Notes: generated by a model from the sequence alone, not told the origin. A stretch of 64,000 nucleotides of DNA from Streptomyces sp. CB00316 (GCF_001905595.1 NZ_LIXI01000003.1:496001-560000), one strand, 5' to 3'; shown: positions 42,134 through 54,170, counted from the first letter of the stretch. Translations and numbers: made by a program.

Positions 42134-42244
42134 GGTGTCACGGGCGTCCACGTACGGCTCCTCCGTCTGTGGTTGGCCGCCGATGACGGCCCGCTCACGG
42201 GCCATTTCCGCGTCGAGTTCCAGGCCGAGCAGGATCGCCAGGGC
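42134..42244 (-). pseudogene. Inverted C-terminal tail of a YihY protein
   Basis: On the minus strand this reads ALAILLGLELDAEMARERAV and then a tail with EEPYVDARDT, the standard C-terminal end of actinobacterial YihY proteins. It abuts the truncated plus-strand YihY gene at 42132/42133, in the opposite orientation. About 25 residues between the two parts are missing. Either a local inversion-deletion or two convergent remnants explains it; the exact abutment favours inversion. Confidence 0.7.
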
Positions 42245-42249
42245 CGGAC

Positions 42250-42960
42250 CACCACCGAGGAGCCGGCCCAAAGCTGGCTGACGAAGTGGAGAGCCGACGA
42301 CGAGGCACGCCGCGCACGACCTCCAGAGCCGTGTGGTCGCACGGTTCCTCGGACAATCGGTCTCCACGCTCCGTTTACGGTGGTGCTTGAGCAGCGTTGG
42401 ACTCACGCCTCCCTCGCCCTTTCCATGTGCTGTGTGAGGCTGAGGTAGCCGAACCCAGGGCCTGCTGGGTGTGATCGAGGGTGAAGCAAGTCCGTCGGGG
42501 GTCTTGTCGAAGGCGACGAGCAAGCGCCCGCTGGGGGAAGCCCCCCGGCCGGCAGCAAACTAACCAGTTACCCAGTCCTTCGCCCCGCCTGCTCAGCCTG
42601 ATCTCACAGTTCGCGCGCCGCCCGCGTCATTTCGTTCTGACGTTCGATGTGGCAAGCAGGGCACGTCCCGGGGCATCGTATCCACACCGGCCAAACGGTG
42701 TAGGCCGCCGGGACGTTGCGGGGCATGCACATGAACAGCCCAGAAGCTCGCCGCAGCGACCTCCCGCGATGCTTCCGCTTACGGTGCCGCGGAGCACCTC
42801 TGGTACAGCCTGCACAGATGAGTTTGGCCCGCGCGCCTGCCACGGCGCCGCCTCAGAACAGCACTGCATTGCCGCCATGTCGCCGAATGAAGACGCAAAA
42901 CGCTGGGGCGGATCAAGGGTGCCGCATCCGCACAGGGGACGCGGCACCCGAGTGCAACGC
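42250..42960. other. Intergenic, no intact gene
   Basis: About 710 bp downstream of katE and of the YihY remnant. A 79-codon minus-strand frame (42604-42843) carries two CxxC pairs (ICAGC, CPACH) but its remaining sequence is low complexity and it has no convincing start, so it is not called. No insertion-sequence ends are obvious. Confidence 0.4.
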
Positions 42961-45237
<2,277 letters not shown>

Positions 45238-45392
45238 GCACTCCTTGAGTTCGTTCGCGTCTCTGGGTAAACCGGCCAGACATGTGTCGATCCGGCGGGC
45301 GGCTTGGGTGCACCTCTGCTGCGGGACGTCAGCCGTTGAGGCACAGGGGGCACGCGCCCGGGTTGGCGGGTCCAGACTCATTCGTGGGTGGT

Positions 45393-46116
45393 TCAGGCCC
45401 GGCGGGCCCGGACGACCACGAGCTCCTCCGTCGTTATCCCGGTCGGCACCAGGCTGTTTTCGCGAAGCCAACGGATGCGTGCGGTCATCACCGGGCCAAA
45501 GGGGGATAGACAGGCGGTCGCTCACGTCAACGGCGAGTCCCGCCTGCGTCAGCCGGCGCACGGTCTCGTCCGGGTGGCAGAGCGCGGAGTGGACTATCAG
45601 CAAGCGTCCTCCGGGCCGCAGGACACGGGGAGCCTGCTCACAGATACGGTTCAGCAGGATGCGGCCGTCACGTCCCGCGTCCCAGGCCCGGCAGGCTCCA
45701 CGACGCGGCAGCTGCGTATCAGGGGCCGGGACGTAGGGCGGGTTGCTGACCACCACGTCGAACGAACCGGGGGGCAGCCCGGTGAGGAGGTCACCGCGGA
45801 GCACGGTGACGGGCACCCTGGCTGCCAGGGCGTTCAGCCGGGCGGAAACTGCCGCGCGGCGGCTGACGTCCACTGCCGTCACCCGTGCACCGAGCCGGGC
45901 GGCACCAAGGGCCAGGACACCGCTGCCGGTGCACACATCGAGGACGTCCATGCCCGGGCCGATCCCCTCGCGCCGCATGACGGCGCTGAGAAAGTAGCTG
46001 TCGGCCTGGGGAGCGTAGACGCCGAGCAGACGCCAGATCCTGCCCGCGGCAGAACGTTCCAGGTCGTGTGGCGTCTTGTTCTCGCGCGGAGTTGCCCAGG
46101 GCGTCGGCACTACCAT
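45393..46116 (-). pseudogene. NPPY methyltransferase (HemK/PrmC-like), single-base frameshift
   Basis: ATG 46116 follows GAAGAGGACGG. The SAM-binding core is intact: VLDVCTGSGVLALGAARLGA near 58 and the substrate motif FDVVVSNPPYVPAP near 118. After DRLSIP (near 45512) the current frame leaves the family; removing one base from the CCCCCTTT run restores FGPVMTARIRWLRENSLVPT and a tail ending RARRA, stopping at 45393-45395. As sequenced, the frame runs on into katE. It overlaps the Rieske gene by 7 bp. The frameshift may be real or a sequencing error in the C-run. Confidence 0.75.
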
Positions 46117-47084
46117 CCGTCCTCTTCCCCCGAAGCTGCGGCTGTTGGCGGCACCTTGTCGCTGAGGTGTTGGAGTCGGGCTTCGATGAGAGTGCCGGTG
46201 ATACGGATCGCGAACGCAGGCTGGGCTGCGGTGGCCGGCCCCGCAGTGTTCCAGCCGTCCGAAAGGCGGAAGGTGCTGCCGTGCCAGGGGCAGCGGATGC
46301 AGCCATCGGTCACCTCGCCCTCGGAAAGCGGGCCGCCCATGTGGCTGCACCGGTCGGCCAGCACGCGGACCGTCCCGGACGACTCGTGGACCACGATCAC
46401 GGGCACCTCTCCCAGGCGGCCCCGCACGGGGGCCCCGACAGGAAAGTCAGCCAGGTCGCCGAGCGGATGCCAGCCGTCCCCGAGCAGCTCAGCAACGTGC
46501 TCGGCGTGATTGGCGCCCGATGCCTGCCGAAACGCCATGTGACCGCCGACCGCACCACCCACACTGACGGCCGCCAGGCCTGCCAAGCCCCACAAACGGC
46601 CGCGAGCGAACCGGCCGCGAGCCCGGGCGGCGAAAGACACTCCGTAGAACGCGACACCGACCGCATTCGACGCGGCGTGCACCAAGCCGACGCGCATCTG
46701 CGGGCGCCGTAGCTCCGCCCAGTCAGTCCAGCCGGCAGCAGCGGCAGGAAGTGCGGCCACCAGCCCGACCCCCACCAGCGTTCTGGCCGCCCGTTGCCGG
46801 CCAGGAACGAAGTCCAGGACCGCCGCCGACATCCAGCTGCCCAACGGCAACTGCACCATCAACGGATGCACCGGATGCCCCAGCCACCGGCCATGGAGAA
46901 CATCCCGGCCCCGCCCCATGGGCACCGCCCGGACGACAGCCCGCGCCGCGTCGACCAGCCGGTCCGCACGCGCCGAATGCTCCACACGATCCATCGCGGT
47001 CAGAACGCGCCCCGGACCCGCAGAGGACGGCAGGACCGCACGAACAACATCAAGCACCCGACCCCGGGCCCTAGAGGTATCCAT
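46110..47084 (-). CDS. Rieske 2Fe-2S protein with DUF2231 membrane domain
   Basis: About 324 residues. The N-terminal half contains a DUF2231-type segment HPVHPLMVQLPLGSWMSAAV and about four membrane helices. A C-terminal Rieske domain (about 215-315) binds a 2Fe-2S cluster through CSHMGGPLSEGEVTDGCIRC and the following PWHG (C-x-H...C-x2-H). ATG 47084 is used. Such hybrids are common in actinobacteria; the electron partner is unknown. The downstream methyltransferase overlaps its stop. Confidence 0.85.
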   Translation of the reverse strand: MDTSRARGRVLDVVRAVLPSSAGPGRVLTAMDRVEHSARADRLVDAARAVVRAVPMGRGRDVLHGRWLGHPVHPLMVQLPLGSWMSAAVLDFVPGRQRAARTLVGVGLVAALPAAAAGWTDWAELRRPQMRVGLVHAASNAVGVAFYGVSFAARARGRFARGRLWGLAGLAAVSVGGAVGGHMAFRQASGANHAEHVAELLGDGWHPLGDLADFPVGAPVRGRLGEVPVIVVHESSGTVRVLADRCSHMGGPLSEGEVTDGCIRCPWHGSTFRLSDGWNTAGPATAAQPAFAIRITGTLIEARLQHLSDKVPPTAAASGEEDGW

Positions 47085-47305
47085 GCACCCCGTGTAACCC
47101 ACCAGCACATAAAGGAAACAGCTCTATGTCCGCTCTCCCTCGGCTGCGAGACGCCCCACTAGCGGGGACGCGCACCGGGTCCGCCCAGCGAAACCTCTCC
47201 AGCCCGCAGGCTGATTCTCACCCTTTCGATCGCGCAGATGCCCCGGCTTCCTCCGAACGTGGCGGCACGCACAAACGCATCGGCAGGCCGCCACGCCATC
47301 GCGTG

Positions 47306-47991
47306 TCGCGGCTCGGCCAGGCGAGTGACAGCGGCCCACGCGGACTGCTGTCGGGCGGGCCGGTGGTCCAAGATTGGTGCCGCCGCCGCCCGGCGGAGCG
47401 TGCATCGACCGCGTCCGCGCCGGCGACCGGCGCGACCACAGCTGTTCCGAGGAGCCCCATCCCATGCGTTCACGCATCATCGCAGTCGTGGCCGCGGCGG
47501 CCGCAGCCACAGCGACCCTCGCACAACCCGCCCACGCCGCCCCGGTCGTCGACGGGGTGTACCGGTTCGCTGCTCTCCAGGACGGCAAGTGTCTGGTCTG
47601 GACCAAATCGCACGCAAGCATCGGCTCGGTCGGGCTGGGCGACTGCACCGAGAACGCGTCGACCTCGGCGAACTGGCAGGTACACAAGCGCCCCGACGGG
47701 ACGATGGAAGTATCGACGCCGGGCTCGAACCCCCGCACCTGCCTGGGCGTGAACTCGGACCACAAAGTCAGGGTGAACGACTCCTGCTTCGACAAGTACG
47801 CCCAGTGGACCGTGTCCTTCGGCTCCGCCGGGCCCGGCAGCGTGGTGTGGGCCGACATCGAGCACACCCCCGCCGATGGATCCGACTCGTGGGGAAAGGT
47901 GGTCGACATTCCCGAGGTAACCGGCCGTGTCGAGGTGAGGCGGGTCCCCATTGAACCGCACTACTGGGAACTGCAGCAGGTCAGCCAGTGA
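47306..47991 (+). repeat. Long direct repeat, copy 2
   Basis: Second copy of the repeat at 31892-32579, same orientation, covering the 160-bp upstream region and the secreted-protein gene at 47464. Confidence 0.9.
47464..47991 (+). CDS. Secreted small protein, beta-trefoil/ricin-like (copy 2)
   Basis: 175 residues, paralogue of the protein at 32052. The signal peptide is almost identical (MRSRIIAVVAAAAAATATLA, cleavage after AHA). Differences cluster in the mature domain: one extra Cys (DCTEN, SCFDKY) is present here that copy 1 lacks or places elsewhere. The C-terminus IEPHYWELQQVSQ is identical. The conserved upstream sequence suggests common regulation. Function unknown; exported. Confidence 0.8.
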   Translation: MRSRIIAVVAAAAAATATLAQPAHAAPVVDGVYRFAALQDGKCLVWTKSHASIGSVGLGDCTENASTSANWQVHKRPDGTMEVSTPGSNPRTCLGVNSDHKVRVNDSCFDKYAQWTVSFGSAGPGSVVWADIEHTPADGSDSWGKVVDIPEVTGRVEVRRVPIEPHYWELQQVSQ

Positions 47992-48019
47992 CCTGAGTTA
48001 GAGAATTGCTTTTGACGGG

Positions 48020-48381
48020 CCCACTCGCCGCATCCTGACGACGCTGGAGGCCAGGAAGGGACGCTCAGCGACCGCCAGCTGCAGTGGGAGCTCGTCGCGG
48101 CCGGGCTCACCGGGCACCTGCAACGCACCGCCGGCCCGGCCTTCGACGTCGAGGACCTCAAGGCCCCACCCGACAACGTGCTCGTCTTTTATGGGGCCGG
48201 CGGCATCGGCAAGACCACGTCCCGCACGCTGGAGGCCGCGCTCACCGGTGCTGAACAGCGGCCACAGAGGGGCGAACCCCCCTCGCCCGGCAGCGGATTC
48301 TGCCCGTACGGATCGACCTCGCACGCTCGGGCTGGCACCTCCTTCAAGAACCTGGTGCTGGCCGCCAGGGAGCGTTCATGA
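48020..48381 (+). pseudogene. P-loop ATPase fragment
   Basis: In frame from about 48058: TLSDRQLQWELVAAGLTGHL then VEDLKAPPDNVLVFYGAGGI with Walker A GAGGIGKTT. After AEQRP the sequence loses sense; another frame holds the likely continuation (ILPVRIDLARS), indicating a frameshift. No start codon or downstream ATPase domain remains. It resembles large actinobacterial ATP-binding/TPR regulators. Confidence 0.65.
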
Positions 48382-48944
48382 GGCGCGCCGGGAGAGGTCT
48401 CCGATCCCTTGGTCGAAGATGATCTCGGGTAGCCAGACGCGCGTCAGGAAACCCCAGCAAAGGGATCCTGCCCAGGAACAAGATCGGCACGGCGGGCCGC
48501 TTCCCGGTTGGGATGCTCTTGCCAAACTCCGAACCGCCACAGCAGACGCAGACGGAGCGCCTCCTCACATGCTGTCACCACAGGAAAGACCCGCTGAGGT
48601 GTGGCAGGCGCGCCCGGTTCAAGCCGCGGCCGCAGGACGATCGCCACCGCGCTCTGGGCCCGCCAGGACCAGAAAATGATCTTCTGGCTACGCAGGCGTT
48701 GTGGTTCGGCCAGGAGGGCCGGCATCTGCTTCTCGTACGCCATAGCGTCTGCGCGCGTTCCATCAGGACGTCGAACGCCTCATCCGGAACGCTTTGGCCT
48801 TGGTCCTGGGCGGCAGTACGGGCGTGCTGATCGGCCAGAGCGCGTACCAGCTTGTGGTGCTCCTGGCGCACTTCGTGTTCCGTCTGAACTTCGCCCACGA
48901 CCTCGCAGCATAGAAAACGAGTGTCCAAGATCACGGGGAAACTT
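48382..48944. other. Degenerate region, no intact gene
   Basis: About 560 bp between the ATPase relic and the IS4-type element. The minus strand carries a helical stretch (DTRFLCCEVVGEVQTEHEVR, 48840-48934) that changes frame near 48745 and continues as MAYEKQMPALLAEPQRLRSQ. It looks like a frameshifted gene of unknown family. Confidence 0.4.
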
Positions 48945-50714
48945 CCAAGGCCGGGTAGTTAGCGCGTTTTCGTTGGTCACGCAAGGGGTGTTGACGGGGC
49001 CTCGACGTGGAGCAACGGAGTTCGTTGGTACAGGCAGTCGTCCAAGACAGCTTGTCCCGCAAGGAGCTCCGTTGCCTGTTCATTGTGTCCCGTCGTCGGC
49101 GCTGACGACCATCACCCGGACGGAGTGACTGTGGCGCGGGCCGGTTCGCTCCCGGACATCTGGGGGAGCTGACGCCGGTCATGCCGTTCGAGCTGGTCGA
49201 CGCGGTCTTGTCCGAGACCGGGACCGTGCAGCGGCGGTTGCGTGATCTGCCCTCGCGGGTCGGCGTCTATTTCCTCCTGGCGATGTGCCTGTTCCCTGAG
49301 GTCGGCTACCGGCTGGTCTGGGACAAACTGACCGCTGATCTGTCGGGGTTGCCAGTCGTCTGCCCGAGCACGAAAGCGCTACGTGATCTGCGCCGCAGAG
49401 TCGGCGGCGCACCGGTGCGGGCGTTGCTCGAGGTGCTCGCCGGGCCGTTGGCCCAGCCGACCACACCAGGGGTACGGTTCGGCCCGTACCGGACGGTGTC
49501 GTTCGACGGCTGCAGCTCGATCAAAGTGCCCGACAGCGAGCGCAACCGCGGCTGGCTGGGGCGGTGTGCGCACGGCGGCTATCCCCAGGTCGAGCTGATG
49601 ACGCTCGTCGAGACCGGCACCCGGGCCGTGATCGGAGCGGCCTTCGGCCCCACCCGGGAGGGCGAAACCTCTTACGCCACCAGGCTGTTGCACCATCTGG
49701 GCCCCGAGATGCTGGTGTTGTGGGACCGGGGCTTCGACGCAACGACTTCCTCGCCGCCGTGCACTCCACCGGCGCGCAGGTCTTGGGCCGCATCAACCAA
49801 CGCCGCCGCCCACCGGTTCTGAAGGCGCTCGCCGACTCCTCCTACCTCTCGGTCATCGGCGGCGTTCAGGTACGCAACATCGAGGCCCGGGTAAGCGTCC
49901 TCTGCACGGACGGCAGCGCCTTCGAAGGTTCCTACCGCCTGGCAACCACGCTGCTGGACGCCCGTCGCTACCCCGCCGACCGCCTCGTGCACCTGTATCA
50001 CGAGCGCTGGGAGCACGAGAGCGCCTACTACGCGCTCCGCCACACCATCCTGCATGCACGGGTCCTACGCTCGCACGATCCGGTCGGCGTCGAGCAGGAG
50101 ATGTGGGCCCTGCTCACCCTCTACCAGCTTGTGCGCCGCACCATGGTCGAGGCGGCGGAGTCCCGGCCGGGCACCGATCCCGACCGCTGCAGCTTCACTA
50201 TTGCCCTCCAAACCGCTCGCGACTCGCTGGTATGCCCGGGAGGAGTCTTCGAGCAGGGCATCGGGGAGATCGGCCGGCGAGTCCTGTCGACGCTGTCGCC
50301 CGCACGGCGAAGCCGCGTCAGCACCCGCAAGGTGAAGTCACCCATCTCCCGTTATGCGGAGAGAAAATTGGACGGTCGACCCGACGGCAGCAAGGTCGTG
50401 ACCTCGACGACGATCACTCTCCTGCCACCCCCACTGCCGCAGCCCGCACTGCCCGCGACGACCGACCGGGAGAACACCGGCAATCGCATGGCACGTGTCC
50501 TGACCATTCTGCAGGCGGAGCCCGAACGACTATGGCGCTCACGGGAGATCGCCGTGCTCCTCGGCGACGTCACCCTCGCCGCCACCTATCGCCAACTTGC
50601 CCGCTGGACCGAGAGAGGAAAGATCAAGAGAGTCCGCACGGGCCGCTACGCGGCCATCACGCAGATCCCGAACCCCTTGCGTGACCAGCGAAAACGCCAA
50701 CTACCCGGCCTTGG
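48945..50714 (+). mobile_element. IS4-type insertion sequence with long imperfect terminal repeats
   Basis: The left end (48945-48988, starting CCAAGGCCGGGTAGTTAGCG) is mirrored at the right end (50672-50714; reverse complement begins CCAAGGCCGGGTAGTTGGCG). About 43 bp match with a 2-base indel and a few substitutions. The interior encodes a DDE transposase that is frameshifted, so this copy is not autonomous. No clear target duplication: flanks AAACTT and GAAAAC differ. Confidence 0.8.
49181..50700 (+). pseudogene. IS4-family transposase, frameshifted
   Basis: The first frame (ATG 49181) gives VGVYFLLAMCLFPEVGYRLV, the catalytic Asp in TVSFDGCSSIKVPD and the second Asp in LVLWDRGFD. After GFD one base is missing near 49737: the proper continuation (FLAAVHSTGAQVLGRINQR) is in another frame, which contains the catalytic Glu in YHERWEHESAYY near 50000. 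Sequence just before the ATG (APGHLGELTPV) is also homologous but out of frame with an upstream GTG, implying a second shift. The frame has no stop before the right end and would run on to 51018. Confidence 0.85.
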
Positions 50715-50732
50715 GAAAACTTCAGGGTGCTC

Positions 50733-51090
50733 CTACGCTTGGTCTGCGGCCTTTTCAGATGTCATGTGCGCAGGTGCACGGCTCGGGTGTGCCTGTCGTG
50801 GACTCTCGGCTCGTAGAGCCTCGACTTCGCCTCGTAGTTCGGTCAGTTCCCGGTGCAGTGCCTGGATGGAGACGATGGCCACGCCGTTGGCGTCGGTGCA
50901 GCAGATCGTCCGGTCGTTTCTCACCGACCCCGAACGCTTTCCACCAGTCCTGCGCCATGGGGCCCAGGTGGCGTACGTGTGGCGGGTCCCAGTGGTACCG
51001 CCACGTGCTGACCGGTAGCTGCAGCACCTGTTCCAGTACCTGGCAGCCGTTGACCGGATCGCTACGCTGGACCAGAACTGGCGGCACTGG
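50733..51090 (-). pseudogene. Peptidase S74 / tail-fibre chaperone domain fragment
   Basis: Minus-strand translation gives VNGCQVLEQVLQLPVSTWRY, then PPHVRHLGPMAQDWWKAFGV, and after a frame change near 50910 DANGVAIVSIQALHRELTEL with a final coiled coil. This order is the intramolecular chaperone domain of phage tail fibres and similar proteins. The N-terminal body is gone: it is cut by the IS5-type element at 51090 on one side and by the IS4 end close to its stop on the other. Confidence 0.7.
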
Positions 51091-51721
51091 CCCGCCACCT
51101 CGGCCGCCGCGAACACATGGACAGCCCGAACTCTCGGGCGTGGGTGATGTCCGCGCAGCTGCCTGGCCTGGTCGGGCTGCAGAACAGCAGCCGTCCGTCC
51201 CCGTCGGTGAAGACCATGGTCTTCACGGCGTTCTGCTTGTTCTTGCCGGAGATGAACCTGTCCCGGTCCTTATGGCCGACGGCCGGGCGGCGAACACGGA
51301 TCTCGGTGCCGTCGATGATGCCGGTCTTTCCGGCCTGGCCGAGATGATCGACGACCTCGGCGAGGGTTCGCAGCCGCACGTCGGGGCTGATGGTGCATCC
51401 CCGCTCCGCGAGCAGGGGCCGCACCTTGCCGATGGCCCGGCTGACAGTCGAGCGGTCCACGCCGAACCAGCAGGCCAGCACGTCATGAGTAACCCCGTGG
51501 CGAAGGTGCACGAGCGTGGCCAGGAGCCGGTCGACGAAGACCATGCGGTGCTTCGCACCAGCGCCAACCGTACGCTTCCGCGGCCTGGACGCAAGCCTGG
51601 CCTGATGACGTTCATGCCACAACGGCCCCACCTCAGCGACGATTTCGGCGATCACAGCGGCCGACAAGCCTGTGATCCTCCGGTCGCTGCTGATCGCTGT
51701 GCGCGTCACGTTCCCCACCAC
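51062..51721 (-). pseudogene. IS5-family transposase, C-terminally truncated
   Basis: 219 codons. The N-terminal HTH (THDVLACWFGVDRSTVSRAI) and the first part of the DDE domain, with Asp in TGIIDGTEIRVRRP and HKDRDRFISGKNKQNAVKTM, are intact. Homology stops after ITHAREFGL; the second Asp and Glu domains are missing, replaced by Arg/Ser-rich sequence. This copy cannot catalyse transposition. It separates the S74 fragment from whatever preceded it. Confidence 0.8.
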
Positions 51722-51910
51722 ACAGCCATGATCGCCGATCCGAGATCGACATCTCGCCGCTAACCGTGTACGAGGTCGCTAGTCGGCCTCTTGCCGCTGG
51801 TAGTTGCCGCGCTGCTGGGACGTCTTCTCGCAACCGCAGCCTGACCCACCCTGGCGAGCCAATGCGGTCACAGCTCCCGCCGAGCCCGTGAAGTGATCTG
51901 CTTCACACCC

Positions 51911-51937
51911 TGTCACAGCGACCGATGGTGCGGTGAC
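51911..51937 (+). promoter_or_regulatory. Candidate ECF41-type promoter
   Basis: TGTCACA at 51911-51917 matches the -35 element reported for ECF41 sigma factors (TGTCACA-N16-CGTC). After 16 bp the -10 region reads TGAC, which is a partial match. It lies 34 bp upstream of the oxidoreductase start, whose downstream neighbour is an ECF41 sigma factor, so autoregulation is plausible. Confidence 0.5.
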
Positions 51938-51971
51938 TTATGGCCGAGCACCCGGAAACAGAGGAGGCATT

Positions 51972-53183
51972 ATGACTGGGAACACGCACGTGGTAGTGAT
52001 CGGTGGCGGATACGCAGGCGTGATGGCCGCGAACCGGCTGACGCAGCGCGACGACATGGCCGTGACGCTGATCAACCCGCGCCCGGACTTCGTCCACCGG
52101 CTCCGCCTGCACCAGCTGGTGGGCGGGTCCCACGACGCGGTCGTTGCCTACCAGGACGTCCTGGCCGAGGGCGTCCGGTTGACGGTCGACACCGTGACCC
52201 GGATCGACGCGGCCGGGCGCAGCGTGACACTGGCAGTCGGCGGCACGCTCGACTACGACTACCTGATCTACGCCGTGGGCAGTGGCAGCGCCGAACCGAG
52301 CGTGCCAGGGGCGGCCGAGTTCGCCCACCAGATCTCCACCCTGGAGGAGGCACAGCGGCTGCGCCTGGTCCTCGACGCCGCCCCCGCGACGGCCCCGGTG
52401 ACGGTGGTCGGCGCCGGTCCCACCGGCATCGAGACCGTCGCCGAGCTGGCCGAGGCCGGCCGTATGGTGACCCTGGTCTGCGGCAGCGTACTCGGCCCGT
52501 ACCTGCACACCCGGGGCCGGCGCTCGGTCGCCAAGCGGCTGGCCAAGCTCGGGGTGACGGTCATCGACGGCTCAGATGCGAAGGTGACGACGGTGACGAG
52601 CGACGCCGTGCGGCTCGCAAACGGCCGTGAACTGCCGAGCGAGGTCACTATCTGGACCGCCGGCTTCGGCGTTCCAGACCTGGCTGCCCGCAGCGGGCTG
52701 AGCACCGACGCAGTGGGGCGCCTGCTCACCGACGAGACGCTGACCAGCGTGGACGACGAGCGCATCCTCGCGGCCGGGGACTCGGCGGCACCCTCGAACC
52801 TACCGCTGCGGATGAGCTGCCTGAACGCGGCGCCGCTGGCCGCGCGAGCCGCTGACACCGTACTCAGCCGACTCGCGGGTGAGCAGCCGGACAACCTTCA
52901 CCAGGGTTTCTACGCCCAGTGCATCAGCCTGGGCCGAAGCGCGGGCATCTACCAGTTCGCCAACAGGTCCGACGTCGCGGTGAGGCTGCACATCGACGAC
53001 GGTCTGGGTGCCAGGATCAAGGAAATGGTCTGCACGGGCGTCATCAAGTACCTGGCCGACGAGGCGCACAAACCCGGTTCGTTCCGCCTGCACCGCGTGC
53101 CGGGCGGGGTCAGCAAGCGCCGGCAGCTGCTGCGCGCCAACCGCATCGAGACACCGGCCGCCGCCGCCGACCGGGCAGCCTGA
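51972..53183 (+). CDS. FAD-dependent oxidoreductase, NDH-2-like
   Basis: 403 residues. N-terminal FAD-binding Rossmann THVVVIGGGYAGVMAANRLT, second dinucleotide fold PVTVVGAGPTGIETVAELAE near 150, and a FAD-contact ILAAGDSAAP near 280. Size and layout fit type II NADH dehydrogenase-like and related pyridine nucleotide disulfide oxidoreductases; no redox-active CxxxxC is present, so quinone or another acceptor is expected. ATG 51972 follows GAGGAGG. It is 90 bp upstream of an ECF41 sigma factor gene, and such sigma factors are usually encoded next to an oxidoreductase or similar enzyme they control. Confidence 0.88.
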   Translation: MTGNTHVVVIGGGYAGVMAANRLTQRDDMAVTLINPRPDFVHRLRLHQLVGGSHDAVVAYQDVLAEGVRLTVDTVTRIDAAGRSVTLAVGGTLDYDYLIYAVGSGSAEPSVPGAAEFAHQISTLEEAQRLRLVLDAAPATAPVTVVGAGPTGIETVAELAEAGRMVTLVCGSVLGPYLHTRGRRSVAKRLAKLGVTVIDGSDAKVTTVTSDAVRLANGRELPSEVTIWTAGFGVPDLAARSGLSTDAVGRLLTDETLTSVDDERILAAGDSAAPSNLPLRMSCLNAAPLAARAADTVLSRLAGEQPDNLHQGFYAQCISLGRSAGIYQFANRSDVAVRLHIDDGLGARIKEMVCTGVIKYLADEAHKPGSFRLHRVPGGVSKRRQLLRANRIETPAAAADRAA

Positions 53184-53273
53184 CCGGTGCGTGCTGCGAG
53201 GGTCGTGCTGTGGACGCGCGAACGCGGTCGGCCGCCAGGGCCGACCGCGAAGGACGAGAAGAAGGGACCAGAA

Positions 53274-54170
53274 ATGAGCGACGGTGCCACCGACCCGGCG
53301 ACCGAGGCGTTCCTCACCCACCGCAATCTGCTCTTCACCGTCGCCTACGAGGTACTCGGATCGGCGGCCGACGCTGAAGACGTCCTCCAGGAGACCTGGC
53401 TGCAATGGGTCAGGGCCGACCGGGGGCAGGTGCGCGACCAGCGCGCCTTCCTGGTCCGGATCACCACCCGCCAGGCGCTCAACCGGCTGCGCACCATGAA
53501 GCGCCGCCGGGAGGCATACGTCGGCTCCTGGCTGCCCGAGCCGCTGCTCACTGCGCCGGACGTGGCCGAGGACGCCGAGCTCGCCGAGAGTGTGTCGATG
53601 GCGCTGATGCTCGTCCTCGAAACGCTGACACCGACCGAGCGCGCCGTCTTCGTGCTGCGCGAGATCTTCGACATCGACTACGACGAGATCGCAAGGGCCG
53701 TCGACAAGAGTCCCGCAGCCGTACGCCAGATCGCCCACCGAGCCCGTCGGCACGTCGATGCCCGCCGCCCCCGCCGAGCGGTCTCCTCGAACGAAAGCCG
53801 GGCAGTCCTGGAGTCATTCCGGTGCGCCGTCGAAACCGAGGACCCGCAGGCCCTCCTTGAGGTACTCGCCCCTGACGTCGTCCTGATGAGCGACGGCGGC
53901 GGCATCAAGCACGCCGCACTGCGGCCGGTCACCGGCGCCGAGCGGGTGGCCCGTATGTTCGCCGGCGGCATCGGCAAGGTCGAAGGCACGATCACCACCG
54001 AACCGACCGTGATCAACGGCCGCTCGGCACTCCTCGTGCGCCTGGACGGCGAGATCGACGGCGTCATGGTGATCAGTGTCGAGAACGCCCGTATCACCGG
54101 CCTCTACTACGTGCGCAACCCCGAGAAACTGTCTCACGTCACATCCGTGACCCCGCTCACGCTGCGCTGA
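53274..54170 (+). CDS. sigJ: ECF41-family RNA polymerase sigma factor (SigJ-like)
   Basis: 298 residues. Sigma-2 (LLFTVAYEVLGSAADAEDVL, near 20) and sigma-4 (YDEIARAVDKSPAAVRQIAH, near 145) are followed by a C-terminal SnoaL-like extension that replaces an anti-sigma factor. ECF41 hallmark motifs are present: DGGG in LMSDGGGIKHAAL and the NPDKL-equivalent NPEKL near the end (VRNPEKL). ATG 53274 follows GAAGGGA. ECF41 factors activate their own operon and the adjacent enzyme gene; the TGTCACA at 51911 suits this. Confidence 0.92.
   Translation: MSDGATDPATEAFLTHRNLLFTVAYEVLGSAADAEDVLQETWLQWVRADRGQVRDQRAFLVRITTRQALNRLRTMKRRREAYVGSWLPEPLLTAPDVAEDAELAESVSMALMLVLETLTPTERAVFVLREIFDIDYDEIARAVDKSPAAVRQIAHRARRHVDARRPRRAVSSNESRAVLESFRCAVETEDPQALLEVLAPDVVLMSDGGGIKHAALRPVTGAERVARMFAGGIGKVEGTITTEPTVINGRSALLVRLDGEIDGVMVISVENARITGLYYVRNPEKLSHVTSVTPLTLR

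Noticed and set aside
42604..42843. Two-CxxC minus-strand small protein
   Set aside because: No ribosome site, low-complexity body and no sign of homology; the cysteines could be chance.
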